A stretch of 22,123 nt of DNA from a virus. Below, one piece after another: positions 1 through 7,009 of this stretch. Under the pieces are notes generated by a model, which made no database searches, was not told where the DNA came from, and worked only from the letters and a program-made list of their open reading frames with translations. Positions within the stretch are counted from its first letter, which is position 1, and each line of letters opens with the position of its first letter. The translations under genes were made by a program, and so were the position numbers. The DNA lies in IMG/VR virus record IMGVR_UViG_3300013109_000271, positions 1-22,123 of that record, one strand, 5' to 3'.

Positions 1-314
1 GTAATGATAATGTAATCTTTGGAATATATGATGGAAACAAAAACTTATTAGATTCAACAGCTTGGACTTCTACAAATGGTTATACTGTTGGACAGTTTGT
101 TTTTGAGCCTTTACTTTCTCCAATCACTTTACAAGGTGGGCAAGATTATTGGTTGGCTGTTAAGGGTAATTTGGGTTCAATAAACTTCGGAACGCAAGGT
201 GTTTTTACCAGTTCCTCAATAGCTATAAGTCAATTTTTCGGTGGAACTACTTTACCAGCTACACTAACCGGAGGCGCTACTAGTATCGGTACTTACATAA
301 CAATAAAAGAATAA
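1..314 (+). CDS. C-terminal part of a probable tail/structural protein (5' end outside window)
   Basis: An open frame (phase starting at base 3) runs from the window edge to a TAA at 312-314 and gives about 103 residues with no start inside. The sequence is rich in G, T, S and aromatic residues in a beta-strand-like pattern (for example GQFVFEPLL and DYWLAV), which suits the C-terminal beta-sandwich of an adhesion or tail-fibre protein. I do not recognise the family with certainty. The neighbour downstream begins one base after this stop, so the genes are co-transcribed with the LamG-like tail protein. The tail assignment is inferred from composition and position. Confidence 0.6.
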   Translation, partial: NDNVIFGIYDGNKNLLDSTAWTSTNGYTVGQFVFEPLLSPITLQGGQDYWLAVKGNLGSINFGTQGVFTSSSIAISQFFGGTTLPATLTGGATSIGTYITIKE

Positions 315-315
315 A

Positions 316-669
316 ATGATAAATTTAAAAAATAATAGCGCACAAGCTATAGAAATTAATTACGATTCTAGTAATATTACTTTAGTAGAGTCTTTTTCCG
401 TAGGAGGAACTTACGATATATTAGAAATTGCTTCTATTCGATATTCTAAAGGATGTGCGGAAATTATAAAAAACGTACTCGAAGAAACTTTAGAAGTGAG
501 ATTAGACGGAGTTCTAGTAGAAAAAAGCAAAGCGGCGGAATATATTATAGAAGCTAATAAAATAGAACTTAGTAAAACAAGTGCTTTCTCCAAAGTAACA
601 GAAAGAGAAAAGCTTTACCAAGGTTTAGCCGGTGGCTTTCTTTATGTAAAAAATTGTTCAATAGGTTAA
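316..669 (+). CDS. Hypothetical protein in tail gene cluster
   Basis: 117 aa, ATG start one base after the stop of the preceding tail-type gene and preceded by an A-rich stretch. No signal peptide or membrane segment is visible. The first half looks beta-rich, the second helical and charged, and it ends in a short hydrophobic Gly-rich tail. No family is recognised. Lying between two probable tail proteins, it is likely a virion or tail-associated component such as a linker or a chaperone for the fibre, but that rests on position alone. Confidence 0.65.
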   Translation: MINLKNNSAQAIEINYDSSNITLVESFSVGGTYDILEIASIRYSKGCAEIIKNVLEETLEVRLDGVLVEKSKAAEYIIEANKIELSKTSAFSKVTEREKLYQGLAGGFLYVKNCSIG

Positions 670-680
670 TTTTAAAAAAA

Positions 681-1682
681 ATGTCAAGACTAGAAAATTT
701 AGCAGTAGACAAATTATCTTTAAGAGGTTTAGGTAATCAATTTAATTCTTTTGAAAGATTGTTTCAATCAAAGGCAGATGCTCTACAGGCGGTAGCCACA
801 GGGGATTATGTACCGGAGGCAGGTAAATTAAATTCCGTATTAATAGGAGGAGAACAAAAAAGCATTCAATTCTGGAGCTTTGATATAAACGATTTCGTTC
901 CTTTGTCGGAGTTTTCTTCCGTTGGTAATCAGTCTAATAAGTACATTGATTTGGATGGCGTTAATGACTACATTGAGTTTACGAATGCGGAAAACGTATT
1001 AGATTTCACGCAAGATTGGACCATAGGAATTACACTTGTCGGAGTAGAAGCTCCATCATCAAATGAAAATTTTACTTTATTCGGTAGGGGAGGAGTAAAA
1101 ATTACTCTAAAAGCAAATTCAGCCTCAACAAACTGGGGGTTATATGTTACCTCAAACAATGATTTATTTAACGTAACAAGTAGAGCTCAAGCAAATACAT
1201 GGTACAGACCTAACGATTTTAGTCGTATTCTATTTGTGTATTGTGCTACTTCTAAAAGATTAAAATACTACTTAGGTGACCCTTCTACAGGGGATTACGC
1301 AATGAGAGCAAACCTTTCTATCCCTCAAAGTATGATAGATAGCCAAAATATTACGGGTGGGCTTGAAATCGGTAAAAATTGGAGTGGTACAGGTGGAAGC
1401 TATTTTAGTGGAGTAAATTGGAACGGTGGAGTCAATAATTTGATAGGAAGTAATATTAAATTTACAACTCCTTTTATAACAGAGTATTTTCAAAACCAAT
1501 CTAGTGACCCGGATCAACCGGATGCGTTTTTTACTCAATCGGAATTTTATTCAGATTTACAATTTTATTGTAAACTAGGAGAGGATACGTTTCCGGGTGT
1601 AACAGACGAAAAAGGAAACTTAACAGGGGGTGAATTGTTTAACGGTTCATCAGAGGACTTTAAAGACATTCCAACACAATAA
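681..1682 (+). CDS. Tail fibre-like protein with LamG/concanavalin-like domain
   Basis: 333 aa from the ATG at 681. An in-frame ATG at 654 would overlap the previous gene by 16 bp. The 681 start is preferred because it lies just after the previous stop and directly follows an A-rich run (TTTAAAAAAA). The N-terminal 60 residues are polar and helical and could attach to the tail. The segment with YIDLDGVNDYIEF and FTQDWTIGITL is the classic opening of a laminin-G/concanavalin A-like jelly roll, which usually binds glycans or host surfaces. Several further beta-strand stretches follow (LYVTSNND, GLEIGKNW, LQFYCKLGED). Probably a receptor-binding or fibre component; substrate unknown. Confidence 0.72.
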   Translation: MSRLENLAVDKLSLRGLGNQFNSFERLFQSKADALQAVATGDYVPEAGKLNSVLIGGEQKSIQFWSFDINDFVPLSEFSSVGNQSNKYIDLDGVNDYIEFTNAENVLDFTQDWTIGITLVGVEAPSSNENFTLFGRGGVKITLKANSASTNWGLYVTSNNDLFNVTSRAQANTWYRPNDFSRILFVYCATSKRLKYYLGDPSTGDYAMRANLSIPQSMIDSQNITGGLEIGKNWSGTGGSYFSGVNWNGGVNNLIGSNIKFTTPFITEYFQNQSSDPDQPDAFFTQSEFYSDLQFYCKLGEDTFPGVTDEKGNLTGGELFNGSSEDFKDIPTQ

Positions 1683-1690
1683 TATTGTGT
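1674..1690. repeat. Inverted repeat at the end of the LamG-like gene
   Basis: Arms ACACAATA (1674-1681) and TATTGTGT (1683-1690) are perfectly complementary around one central base and overlap the TAA of the tail gene. As RNA it would fold as a 6-bp stem with a 5-nt loop. No T-tract follows, so a factor-independent terminator is unlikely. It could be an RNA-processing or stability element, or a protein-binding dyad. Confidence 0.4.
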
Positions 1691-1707
1691 ATTAATTATT
1701 AACAGTT

Positions 1708-2100
1708 ATGAAAAGGTACAGTATAAACGATTTAGATATTAGGTTAAAACCATTGGAGGGGAAGAAATGGGAGTTGATTCATAATCTTACTTACGAGTTG
1801 AGTGATGGTGAAATCATAAGAATACCTAAAGGATTTAAAACCGATTTATCATCTGTACCTTTAAAGCTGTGGGGGTTGTTCCCTCCTTTTGGGGACTTTC
1901 TACCTGCCGCATTAGTTCATGATTATTTATATGTAATTAGGTATAATAATGATAGAGTTTTTGCAGATAAAGAAATGCTAAGGATTAGTGATAAATTCCA
2001 CTCTAAGACACGTTTAAACAGATTAGATAATTACCTTAGATATTATGCTGTTCGTTTGTTTGGGTGGATTTATTGGAATGATAAGAACAAAAATGGGTAG
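1708..2100 (+). CDS. DUF1353 family phage protein
   Basis: 130 aa. The DUF1353 signature is readable: IPKGFKTDLSSVP (residues 39-51), then PAALVHDYLY (66-75), then a conserved Arg and Ala-Asp (R83, A86-D87) in the following helix. DUF1353 proteins are small and common in tailed phages, usually near tail or lysis genes; their biochemical role is not established. Length is normal for the family. The ATG is preceded by AACAGTT, a variant of the AAAGTTATG initiation context used throughout this genome. Confidence 0.85.
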   Translation: MKRYSINDLDIRLKPLEGKKWELIHNLTYELSDGEIIRIPKGFKTDLSSVPLKLWGLFPPFGDFLPAALVHDYLYVIRYNNDRVFADKEMLRISDKFHSKTRLNRLDNYLRYYAVRLFGWIYWNDKNKNG

Positions 2101-2135
2101 TGTAGCGTTACAAAGTCGTAACAAAACACAACAAA

Positions 2136-2423
2136 ATGAATTTTATAAACATATTCAATCTTTTAGCAAACAGTTTATTAGCTGTTTTGTGTATTCGATT
2201 TGTCTTTATTAATATAGAGATGCTTTGGAATACTAAAATTATAGCATCAATTACTAGGGTAAATTTATTCAATGATTTACTTAAGTGTAGTTGGTGTTTT
2301 TCTTTTTGGACCTCATTAGTTTGGGGTGTTGCATCTGCTACTATTACAGGCAATTGGTATTTATTACTAATTTGGTTTATTGTTCCACCTTTAAATAATA
2401 TTATTGATGGAATTGTGGAGTGA
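2136..2423 (+). CDS. Small membrane protein, DUF1360-like
   Basis: 95 aa with hydrophobic segments at about residues 8-27, 55-70 and 74-88, so probably an integral membrane protein. The LLKCSWCFSFWTSL segment (48-61) carries a CxxC followed by aromatic residues ahead of a membrane span, as in DUF1360 membrane proteins. That family match is tentative. The leader is AACAAAACACAACAAA, a type also found before the amidase and terminase small-subunit genes. The 3' end overlaps the next gene by 17 bp, suggesting translational coupling. Confidence 0.7.
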   Translation: MNFINIFNLLANSLLAVLCIRFVFINIEMLWNTKIIASITRVNLFNDLLKCSWCFSFWTSLVWGVASATITGNWYLLLIWFIVPPLNNIIDGIVE

Positions 2424-2787
2424 TATAGATACAATGCCGCATAAGGTATTTATGAGGTTTCAGAGGTATGTTATGATTGAGCAGGGAATTGGTAGTGATG
2501 TACAAAGCTTTGATAAGCTATTTACAAAAACCTATGAATACATTAGCCATAATAAAATGCAATATGCTTATGATGAGGTTATGAACATGCGTAATCTATT
2601 CTTTAACTTAGTTGAAAAAGAACAAGATCCTAAACTATCTGCAATTGCTGTATTAGTAAAAGGTAATGAGGACAAAGGAGAAGATGAGATAGATAAGTAT
2701 GTAAATGATGTATTAAAGCACAAAAGTGTAGGAGAGATTTACAAAACGTACTTTGACTTAAAAAAAAAATTATTGAGCGTAGTATAA
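2407..2787 (+). CDS. Hypothetical protein, candidate donor ORF of a -1 frameshift pair
   Basis: 126 aa from the ATG at 2407 (an in-frame TTG at 2404 is possible but less likely). Mostly alpha-helical and acidic in the middle, with a lysine-rich C-terminus; no family recognised. The codons TTA AAA AAA AAA near the 3' end form a run of ten A (2760-2769). After a -1 slip on this run the reading frame stays open through the intergenic bases and continues into the gene at 2790, giving a fusion of about 236 aa. That arrangement resembles tail-assembly-chaperone G/GT pairs, although here it lies among tail-fibre and lysis genes, away from any visible tape-measure gene. Confidence 0.75.
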   Translation: MELWSDIDTMPHKVFMRFQRYVMIEQGIGSDVQSFDKLFTKTYEYISHNKMQYAYDEVMNMRNLFFNLVEKEQDPKLSAIAVLVKGNEDKGEDEIDKYVNDVLKHKSVGEIYKTYFDLKKKLLSVV

Positions 2788-2789
2788 GT

Positions 2790-3119
2790 ATGTTTCCTGA
2801 GTATTTTAGTGCAGGTGATGATTATATTAGGTATATCAAAAAACGAGCGCAACTAACTATTAAGTTGTTGAAATGCCAAGATGAGGAGGAGAAACGAAAG
2901 ATACAAAATAGTATTACTAAAATCAACTCATTTATATACGCTAAGGATAAACCATTTAAGGCGGCAGAGGTACTAAAAGACTTTAATTTAAAATATGAGG
3001 AGGCTTGTATTAAGTTAAGACAACATACAGGAGGGGGAAAGGATATAAAAGATTATACAGTAATTGAATATTACACATTGCTAAAAGTATTAGAAAAAGA
3101 ATCTAGAAAAAACAAGTAA
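2790..3119 (+). CDS. Hypothetical helical protein, possible frameshift partner
   Basis: 109 aa, ATG two bases after the stop of the previous gene. The sequence is charged and helical (RAQLTIKLLKCQDEEEKRK) and ends with YTVIEYYTLLKVLEKES, a short helical motif with paired tyrosines. No family is recognised. It can be translated from its own ATG or, if the ten-A run at 2760-2769 is slippery, as the C-terminal half of a fusion. There is no stop in this frame between the A run and the ATG. Confidence 0.72.
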   Translation: MFPEYFSAGDDYIRYIKKRAQLTIKLLKCQDEEEKRKIQNSITKINSFIYAKDKPFKAAEVLKDFNLKYEEACIKLRQHTGGGKDIKDYTVIEYYTLLKVLEKESRKNK

Positions 3120-3124
3120 ATAAA

Positions 3125-3256
3125 ATGCCAGGAAAAATGAAGTACAAAAGTAATGGAAAAAACGGAAGTAAAAACACAAAACGCACAGGGAGACCAGAAA
3201 AAAACAAGAAGAAAAGAAAGTTGCGAAAGCCACGTATTAAAACATCTAAAGGATAA
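3125..3256 (+). CDS. Very basic 43-aa protein overlapping the next gene
   Basis: An ATG five bases after the preceding stop, in the context AAATAAAATG, opens 43 codons ending at TAA 3254-3256. The product begins MPGKMKYKSNGK and is very rich in Lys and Arg with almost no acidic residues. Small basic proteins of this sort are frequent in phage structural regions and could bind nucleic acid. It overlaps the membrane-protein gene (start 3153) for 104 bases in another frame, so one of the two starts may be wrong; the good position of this ATG argues that it is used. Confidence 0.5.
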   Translation: MPGKMKYKSNGKNGSKNTKRTGRPEKNKKKRKLRKPRIKTSKG

Positions 3257-3641
3257 TAGTAAGTGGATATTATTGGCAGTTGTATTTGATCTACTGCATT
3301 ACAATATTTATCCTCTATTTGATGAACATTTGCATTTATATATTTATGATTCTAGTCAATCTATAGCTTTTCTATTTTACATATATGCTATTTACCGATT
3401 GATACCAAAGGAATTAATTATAATGAGTGTTGTAACAAGTACTTGGTTGTGGTTTAGTGTTGGTGATGTATTCAATGTTGTTTACAATTACAACGCAGTA
3501 AACGAAGTAAGACTAGATAATATATTCTTAGTATTCAATGTTATTATGCTTTGTTACAAGTTTAGAGGATACTTGTATTTACAATGGGAGATATTTAAAT
3601 TTAACTTAAAAATAGACAGATATGAAGGAGTATTGGCGTAA
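3153..3641 (+). CDS. Polytopic membrane protein of unknown function
   Basis: 162 aa. A charged, polar N-terminus (1-36) is followed by about four hydrophobic segments (near 38-50, 69-83, 88-105 and 121-137), so this is an inner-membrane protein. No family recognised. It belongs to a run of membrane proteins just before holin and amidase, so a lysis or membrane role is possible. Its first 104 bases overlap the small basic gene at 3125, and no other ATG exists before residue 91, leaving 3153 as the only reasonable ATG. It overlaps the next gene by 20 bases. Confidence 0.68.
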   Translation: MEKTEVKTQNAQGDQKKTRRKESCESHVLKHLKDNSKWILLAVVFDLLHYNIYPLFDEHLHLYIYDSSQSIAFLFYIYAIYRLIPKELIIMSVVTSTWLWFSVGDVFNVVYNYNAVNEVRLDNIFLVFNVIMLCYKFRGYLYLQWEIFKFNLKIDRYEGVLA

Positions 3642-4047
3642 GTTAAAAGAAATGTTTTCAAACGATTATACAAGTCTTATGTATTTTACTATGGGCTTTT
3701 TAATGTTTGGTTCTGCTGTAGTACAAATTGATGACCCTATTAATAAAGTTGATAATGCTATTGATCACCCTATTGCCTTTGTTTGGGTATTGACGTTATT
3801 AGGATTGTTCACAATGTTTATTAGCCCTATACGTGAGTGGTTTATTATTCGTAATTCCACTATGGGTTTTAGTTTCTTCTTGAGTATCTATACAATACTA
3901 GATGGTTGGGAACATATCGCAAATAGTAGTAATGGTGTATGGTTAATCGCTTTGCTTATTTATACCTTCTTATTTGCTCGTAGTTATAAAGATTTGTTGA
4001 AAGATAAAGAAAGATACACTAAACCAAGAAAGGAGGATAAAGAATAA
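3622..4047 (+). CDS. Four-segment membrane protein of unknown function
   Basis: 141 aa with hydrophobic stretches around residues 17-35, 50-68, 79-95 and 105-121 and a highly charged C-terminal tail rich in Lys, Arg and Glu. This arrangement predicts an integral membrane protein with a cytoplasmic tail. No family is recognised. It starts inside the preceding membrane-protein gene, and its TAA shares one base with the next ATG (TAATG), so the genes are probably translationally coupled within the lysis-side cluster. Confidence 0.7.
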   Translation: MKEYWRKLKEMFSNDYTSLMYFTMGFLMFGSAVVQIDDPINKVDNAIDHPIAFVWVLTLLGLFTMFISPIREWFIIRNSTMGFSFFLSIYTILDGWEHIANSSNGVWLIALLIYTFLFARSYKDLLKDKERYTKPRKEDKE

Positions 4048-4466
4048 TGTTATCATATTTATTAGCAATTTTATTGGAATGGTTTTCATGGCTAAGTTCA
4101 GCAGATGATTTTAAAACAATTATTACAGGTTTAGCAGGGCTTTTTGGAGCATCAAAGATTTGGGACTTTTGGCAGAAACGCAATGATAATGCAACAAAGG
4201 TAAAGGAGGCGGAGATTAACGCACAGAAGGAAATAGAGAACAATAAGGATAAACATAATGCAGAGGTTGAAAGACTAAAGGATACTATTACTTATCAAGC
4301 AGGGGAAATATCATATAAGGATAGTATTATAATCAAACAAGAGGAAACTATAAGAGAGTATAAAAGAAAGAATGAGGAACTAGTTAGAGTAAATGATTTA
4401 AAAGATGATGAGATCCGCAAAATGCATGAACGCTTATTAGATTGTGAGAAGAGTAAAAAGAAGTAG
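4047..4466 (+). CDS. Membrane-anchored coiled-coil protein, possible spanin-like or holin-associated
   Basis: 139 aa. The N-terminal 40 residues are hydrophobic or amphipathic and end at a tryptophan-rich border (KIWDFWQKR), consistent with a membrane anchor. Residues 46-139 are a long charged coiled coil with many Lys and Glu heptads and a lysine-rich end. This architecture and the position just before holin and amidase resemble an i-spanin, but no outer-membrane lipoprotein partner is seen, so the role is uncertain. An AGGAGG lies at 4031-4036 upstream of the ATG but it is within coding sequence and may be coincidental. Confidence 0.65.
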   Translation: MLSYLLAILLEWFSWLSSADDFKTIITGLAGLFGASKIWDFWQKRNDNATKVKEAEINAQKEIENNKDKHNAEVERLKDTITYQAGEISYKDSIIIKQEETIREYKRKNEELVRVNDLKDDEIRKMHERLLDCEKSKKK

Positions 4467-4469
4467 AGT

Positions 4470-4967
4470 ATGAGTAAGGATAAAAAGCAGAGTAAATTTA
4501 GAGATTTCCTTGATAAAGCTAAGAAGGTAGTACCAGATATTATTAAAGTAGGTGGTAAATTAGCTACAGGTAATATTAGTGGAGCTATTAATGACGTTGG
4601 GCAACTGCTACAAGAAAAGGCAGAGACAAACGAAAAAGCCAATGAACTATTATATGAGTTTGAACTACAAAAGATTGAATTTGCATTAGAGGAAAAGGAA
4701 TTATTACTCAAAGATAAAGCAGATGCGAGAAGCATGTATAAAGAGGATAACGCACTACAAAAAACGTTTGCTATTACCTTTTTAGTTTGTTACATAGGAA
4801 TGACCATATTAATGCTATACGGGTTTTATAAGATTGGAATTGCTGAGGTGGAAGTACCTAACTATGTAGTTGCATTTGTAACATCTGTTTATACTGGTAT
4901 GAGCATGAAAGTTAATACTATTGTAGAGTTCCTATTCGGATCTAGTTTATCAAGTAATAAGAAGTAA
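4470..4967 (+). CDS. Holin-like protein (GTA/3TM holin-type)
   Basis: 165 aa. The first 95 residues are charged and helical (ELLYEFELQKIEFALEEKE, then KADARSMYKEDNALQ). Two hydrophobic segments follow (about 98-121 and 131-146), and the C-terminus reads EFLFGSSLSS plus lysines. A long soluble front, closely spaced membrane segments and a terminal FGSS motif are features of the GTA_holin_3TM-type family. The gene lies 17 bases before the amidase, as expected for a holin-endolysin cassette. Pore formation in the inner membrane is the presumed role. The family assignment is by recognition of motifs only. Confidence 0.7.
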   Translation: MSKDKKQSKFRDFLDKAKKVVPDIIKVGGKLATGNISGAINDVGQLLQEKAETNEKANELLYEFELQKIEFALEEKELLLKDKADARSMYKEDNALQKTFAITFLVCYIGMTILMLYGFYKIGIAEVEVPNYVVAFVTSVYTGMSMKVNTIVEFLFGSSLSSNKK

Positions 4968-4984
4968 TTAAAACAAAACACAAC

Positions 4985-5410
4985 ATGAGAAAGATTAAAG
5001 GTATTATTATTCATTGCAGTGCTACAAAGCCCTCTATGGATATTGGAGTAGATGAAATAACAGATTGGCATGTAAAAGGCAATGGTTGGAGTGATATAGG
5101 TTATCATTATGTAATTCGTAGAGATGGTACACTAGAACATGGTAGGGATATTAAAAAGAACGGTGCTCACTGTAAAGGTCATAACGATGGAACTATTGGT
5201 ATTTGTATGGTTGGAGGAGTAAATGACAAGGGTACACCAACTGATAACTTTACACCTAATCAATGGTATGCACTAGAAAACTTAGTTGAAAACCTTGTTT
5301 GGAAAGAATTTGTAAATACAGATGCTTATATTAAAGGACACAATGAGTTTAGCTCAAAGGCTTGTCCATCATTTGACGTTAAAGAGTGGCGTGATAAAGT
5401 AGGTTTATAA
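4985..5410 (+). CDS. N-acetylmuramoyl-L-alanine amidase (endolysin, T7 lysozyme-type Amidase_2)
   Basis: 141 aa, a single Amidase_2 domain matching T7 lysozyme in size. Zinc ligands are readable as H10 (IIIHCSAT), H119 (KGHNEF) and C127 (KACPSFD). K125 and Y40 correspond to the T7 residues K128 and Y46 that assist catalysis. Other family landmarks are HYVIRRDG and the central GTIGICMVGG. It cleaves the amide bond between muramic acid and the stem peptide to lyse the host. No signal peptide is seen, so it should depend on the holin-like protein encoded just upstream. It is the last gene of the rightward late block and is followed by a terminator. Confidence 0.93.
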   Translation: MRKIKGIIIHCSATKPSMDIGVDEITDWHVKGNGWSDIGYHYVIRRDGTLEHGRDIKKNGAHCKGHNDGTIGICMVGGVNDKGTPTDNFTPNQWYALENLVENLVWKEFVNTDAYIKGHNEFSSKACPSFDVKEWRDKVGL

Positions 5411-5414
5411 TAAA

Positions 5415-5449
5415 AAACCCTCTGCAATAATACAGGGGGTTTAGTTTTT
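5415..5449. terminator. Bidirectional intrinsic terminator between converging operons
   Basis: AAACCCTCTG (5415-5424) pairs with CAGGGGGTTT (5433-5442) around an 8-nt loop, a 10-bp stem with one wobble. A T-run follows on the + strand (5445-5449), and an A-run (5412-5417) gives a U-tract on the - strand. It lies between the amidase stop (5410) and the end of the leftward block (5448), so it should end both transcripts. Confidence 0.85.
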
Positions 5450-5681
5450 AAAGGTGTCGTTTTTTTAGCCTATTACTTAAATACATTAAATACTTACCGT
5501 AAGGCATTTGTCTAATCCTAGCAGTTTCCCTAGATATATAGGTATTGTATTTTGCTGATAACTCGCACATTTCCTTAAATTGTAATATACTTTGTTTATC
5601 AATAAACTCAAATCTATTCATCCTTTCCTGTATTCTCCTCCTAGCTCTTAATAACTTATCTATTCTTTTAATTTTAGTCAT
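5448..5681 (-). CDS. Hypothetical basic helical protein
   Basis: 77 aa, very rich in Arg and Lys (KLLRARRRIQERMNR; NRLKKRHL at the C-terminus), predicted all-helical. No family recognised; the charge pattern would suit nucleic-acid or acidic-protein binding. It is the last gene of the leftward block. Its ATG overlaps the end of the upstream acidic gene by 8 bases (ATGACTAA), implying coupled translation. The pairing of an acidic protein with a basic one is notable but no complex can be claimed. Confidence 0.65.
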   Translation of the reverse strand: MTKIKRIDKLLRARRRIQERMNRFEFIDKQSILQFKEMCELSAKYNTYISRETARIRQMPYGKYLMYLSNRLKKRHL

Positions 5682-5850
5682 CTGTTAATTCTTCTTCTAC
5701 TTCCATCATTAACCACCTTAAATCGTGTATAATACGATTGTAGAACTTTTTCATCTCTGGAGTTTTTATCAAATGCTTTTTATCCTCCAATAAATCTTCA
5801 AAATCTGATAACTCATCGTGTAACTCGTCGTATTCTTCTAAATCACTCAT
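5674..5850 (-). CDS. Small acidic helical protein
   Basis: 58 aa beginning MSDLEEYDELHDEL and ending with a Glu- and Asp-rich stretch. It has long runs of acidic residues and heptad-like leucines, suggesting a short coiled coil. No family recognised. The start is supported by an ATGA overlap with the upstream gene (stop 5847-5849), and the end overlaps the next gene through ATGACTAA. The tight coupling on both sides supports it as a real gene. Confidence 0.6.
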   Translation of the reverse strand: MSDLEEYDELHDELSDFEDLLEDKKHLIKTPEMKKFYNRIIHDLRWLMMEVEEELTDD

Positions 5851-6017
5851 ACTTGATAATTATTACTTTTTAATCTAAAATGTTTTTGATACTCTTTAGT
5901 TATACCATATTTTTTAAACAACTCTTTTGCTACTTTACAGGGCTTAAGCTTACCGTTTATTAACTTACAATCTTTGCAGTCGTAAGGATATTCTATGTTT
6001 TTAGGTTTTTTAGTCAT
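5847..6017 (-). CDS. Small Cys-containing basic protein
   Basis: 56 aa. A CxxC pair (YDCKDCK, residues 14 and 17) is followed by a third Cys at about residue 27, in a lysine-rich protein, which suggests a small metal-binding or zinc-ribbon-like fold with at most three visible Cys ligands. No family recognised. It is coupled at both ends: ATGACTAA overlap with the upstream gene and ATGA overlap with the downstream one. The open frame, strong coupling and basic composition support it. Confidence 0.58.
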   Translation of the reverse strand: MTKKPKNIEYPYDCKDCKLINGKLKPCKVAKELFKKYGITKEYQKHFRLKSNNYQV

Positions 6018-6423
6018 CTCCTAACTCCTTTCCTGTTAAAGCTTTGTATAACTCCTCAAATTGTTGTAATGTCTTGATGTGGGGGAAACCTATAATATCT
6101 CTTACTTCACTACTTTCTGTAACATCACAATAATCTAAAACAGGTATAAATTCTTCATGTGTTATGTACAACTCTGAAAAGCCATTAATTTTAAATCGAG
6201 TCTTTTGGTATTTATTTACTACCTCTACTTTTAAATTAACTTCTATATCTTCACCTTCTAAATCATCATTATTATAATCAAAGTGTAAATGCTCATCTAA
6301 TAACTCAACCTCATAAACCTCTTTATTCCTTAACGCAGGAACTTTAAATGTAAAATTCCAAATATTATTGTCCTTTTCCCTTATCAACTCCAACGCTTTT
6401 TTTACTTTATCTTTGTAACTCAT
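6010..6423 (-). CDS. Hypothetical protein of the leftward early block
   Basis: 137 aa. An N-terminal basic helix (MSYKDKVKKALELIREK) precedes an acidic, beta-rich middle (VELLDEHLHFDYNNDD) and a C-terminal helix (LQQFEELYKALTGKELGDD). No family recognised and no membrane segment. The leader AAACAAATAATATT before the ATG closely resembles that of the DUF3127 gene. It overlaps the small Cys protein by 8 bases. Confidence 0.68.
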   Translation of the reverse strand: MSYKDKVKKALELIREKDNNIWNFTFKVPALRNKEVYEVELLDEHLHFDYNNDDLEGEDIEVNLKVEVVNKYQKTRFKINGFSELYITHEEFIPVLDYCDVTESSEVRDIIGFPHIKTLQQFEELYKALTGKELGDD

Positions 6424-6453
6424 AATATTATTTGTTTAATTTTTCAACTGCTT

Positions 6454-6642
6454 TTATTTATCCTCAATATTTTTTCTAATCTTAAAAACATCATGGTGTG
6501 CATCCAATACAGCAACTAATATGGCAAACTCTATACTTACAACTGCCCACAATACACTGTAAATAACTCCACCAATTAAATAAAAGGTAAAATTCTCATT
6601 ATTACCTAACCAATATCTAAATCTTTCTATATACTCTCTCAT
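6454..6642 (-). CDS. Small single-pass membrane protein
   Basis: 62 aa: an Arg- and aromatic-containing N-terminus (MREYIERFRYWLG), one long hydrophobic stretch at about residues 18-46 and a charged C-terminus (FKIRKNIEDK). Predicted to sit in the host inner membrane. No family recognised. Early phage membrane peptides of this size sometimes act in superinfection exclusion or host takeover, but nothing in the sequence shows that here. Confidence 0.6.
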   Translation of the reverse strand: MREYIERFRYWLGNNENFTFYLIGGVIYSVLWAVVSIEFAILVAVLDAHHDVFKIRKNIEDK

Positions 6643-6682
6643 AATCTAAATATTTTAAGGAGGCTTTTACACCTCTTGTTGT

Positions 6683-6958
6683 TTAATCTGTTAAATAATG
6701 TAATATACCTTTTTCATCAACATAATTGACAACGTCAATAGACATAACTAAAAACTCTCCTACTACTTGAGTTACTCCTATTTCAGCAGTTGCCAATCTA
6801 TATGTTTGTTGATCTGTAACCTCGTTATATTCCTCAATAACTACTGTGTCACCATATTTAACACCTATACTTTTTTCTCTAACATCAAATGTTTTTGCAC
6901 CTGTCAATAAATCGATGAAATTATCCTCTGTAACTTTTAATACTTTTATATCACTCAT
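6683..6958 (-). CDS. DUF3850/ASCH-like (PUA-fold) protein
   Basis: 91 aa. The pattern LLTGAKTFDVREKSIGVKYGDTVVIEEYNE, with a Lys-Thr-Phe-x-Val-Arg motif followed by a GD turn, is that of the DUF3850 group of ASCH/PUA-like RNA-binding domains often encoded by phages. The usual N-terminal His/Lys-lead strand is replaced by IKVLKVTEDNF. The role in phages is not established; RNA binding or nucleotide-modification recognition is the family expectation. Start context is ATAGTTATG. Confidence 0.68.
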   Translation of the reverse strand: MSDIKVLKVTEDNFIDLLTGAKTFDVREKSIGVKYGDTVVIEEYNEVTDQQTYRLATAEIGVTQVVGEFLVMSIDVVNYVDEKGILHYLTD

Positions 6959-7009
6959 AACTATTTATTTAATTTGTAAATCTTTCTCATTTCCTCCATT
7001 AGCTTTGTT

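Noticed and set aside
4031-4036. AGGAGG Shine-Dalgarno-like sequence before the gene at 4047
   Set aside because: It lies within coding sequence and most other starts lack such a motif; Bacteroidota rarely use it, so it is probably chance.
4295-4735. Antisense open frame of 146 codons on the - strand
   Set aside because: It lies fully opposite two well-supported + strand genes (coiled-coil protein and holin-like), is Ser/Leu-rich as expected of an antisense shadow, and has no suitable leader.
6655-6682. Imperfect hairpin AGGAGG...CCTC between two leftward genes
   Set aside because: The stem is short and bulged and no U-tract follows in leftward RNA, so a terminator cannot be supported.
6964-6999. 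12-codon frame beginning MEEMRKIYK on the - strand
   Set aside because: Too short to support as a gene; noted only as the end of an alternative frame after the T5orf172 gene.
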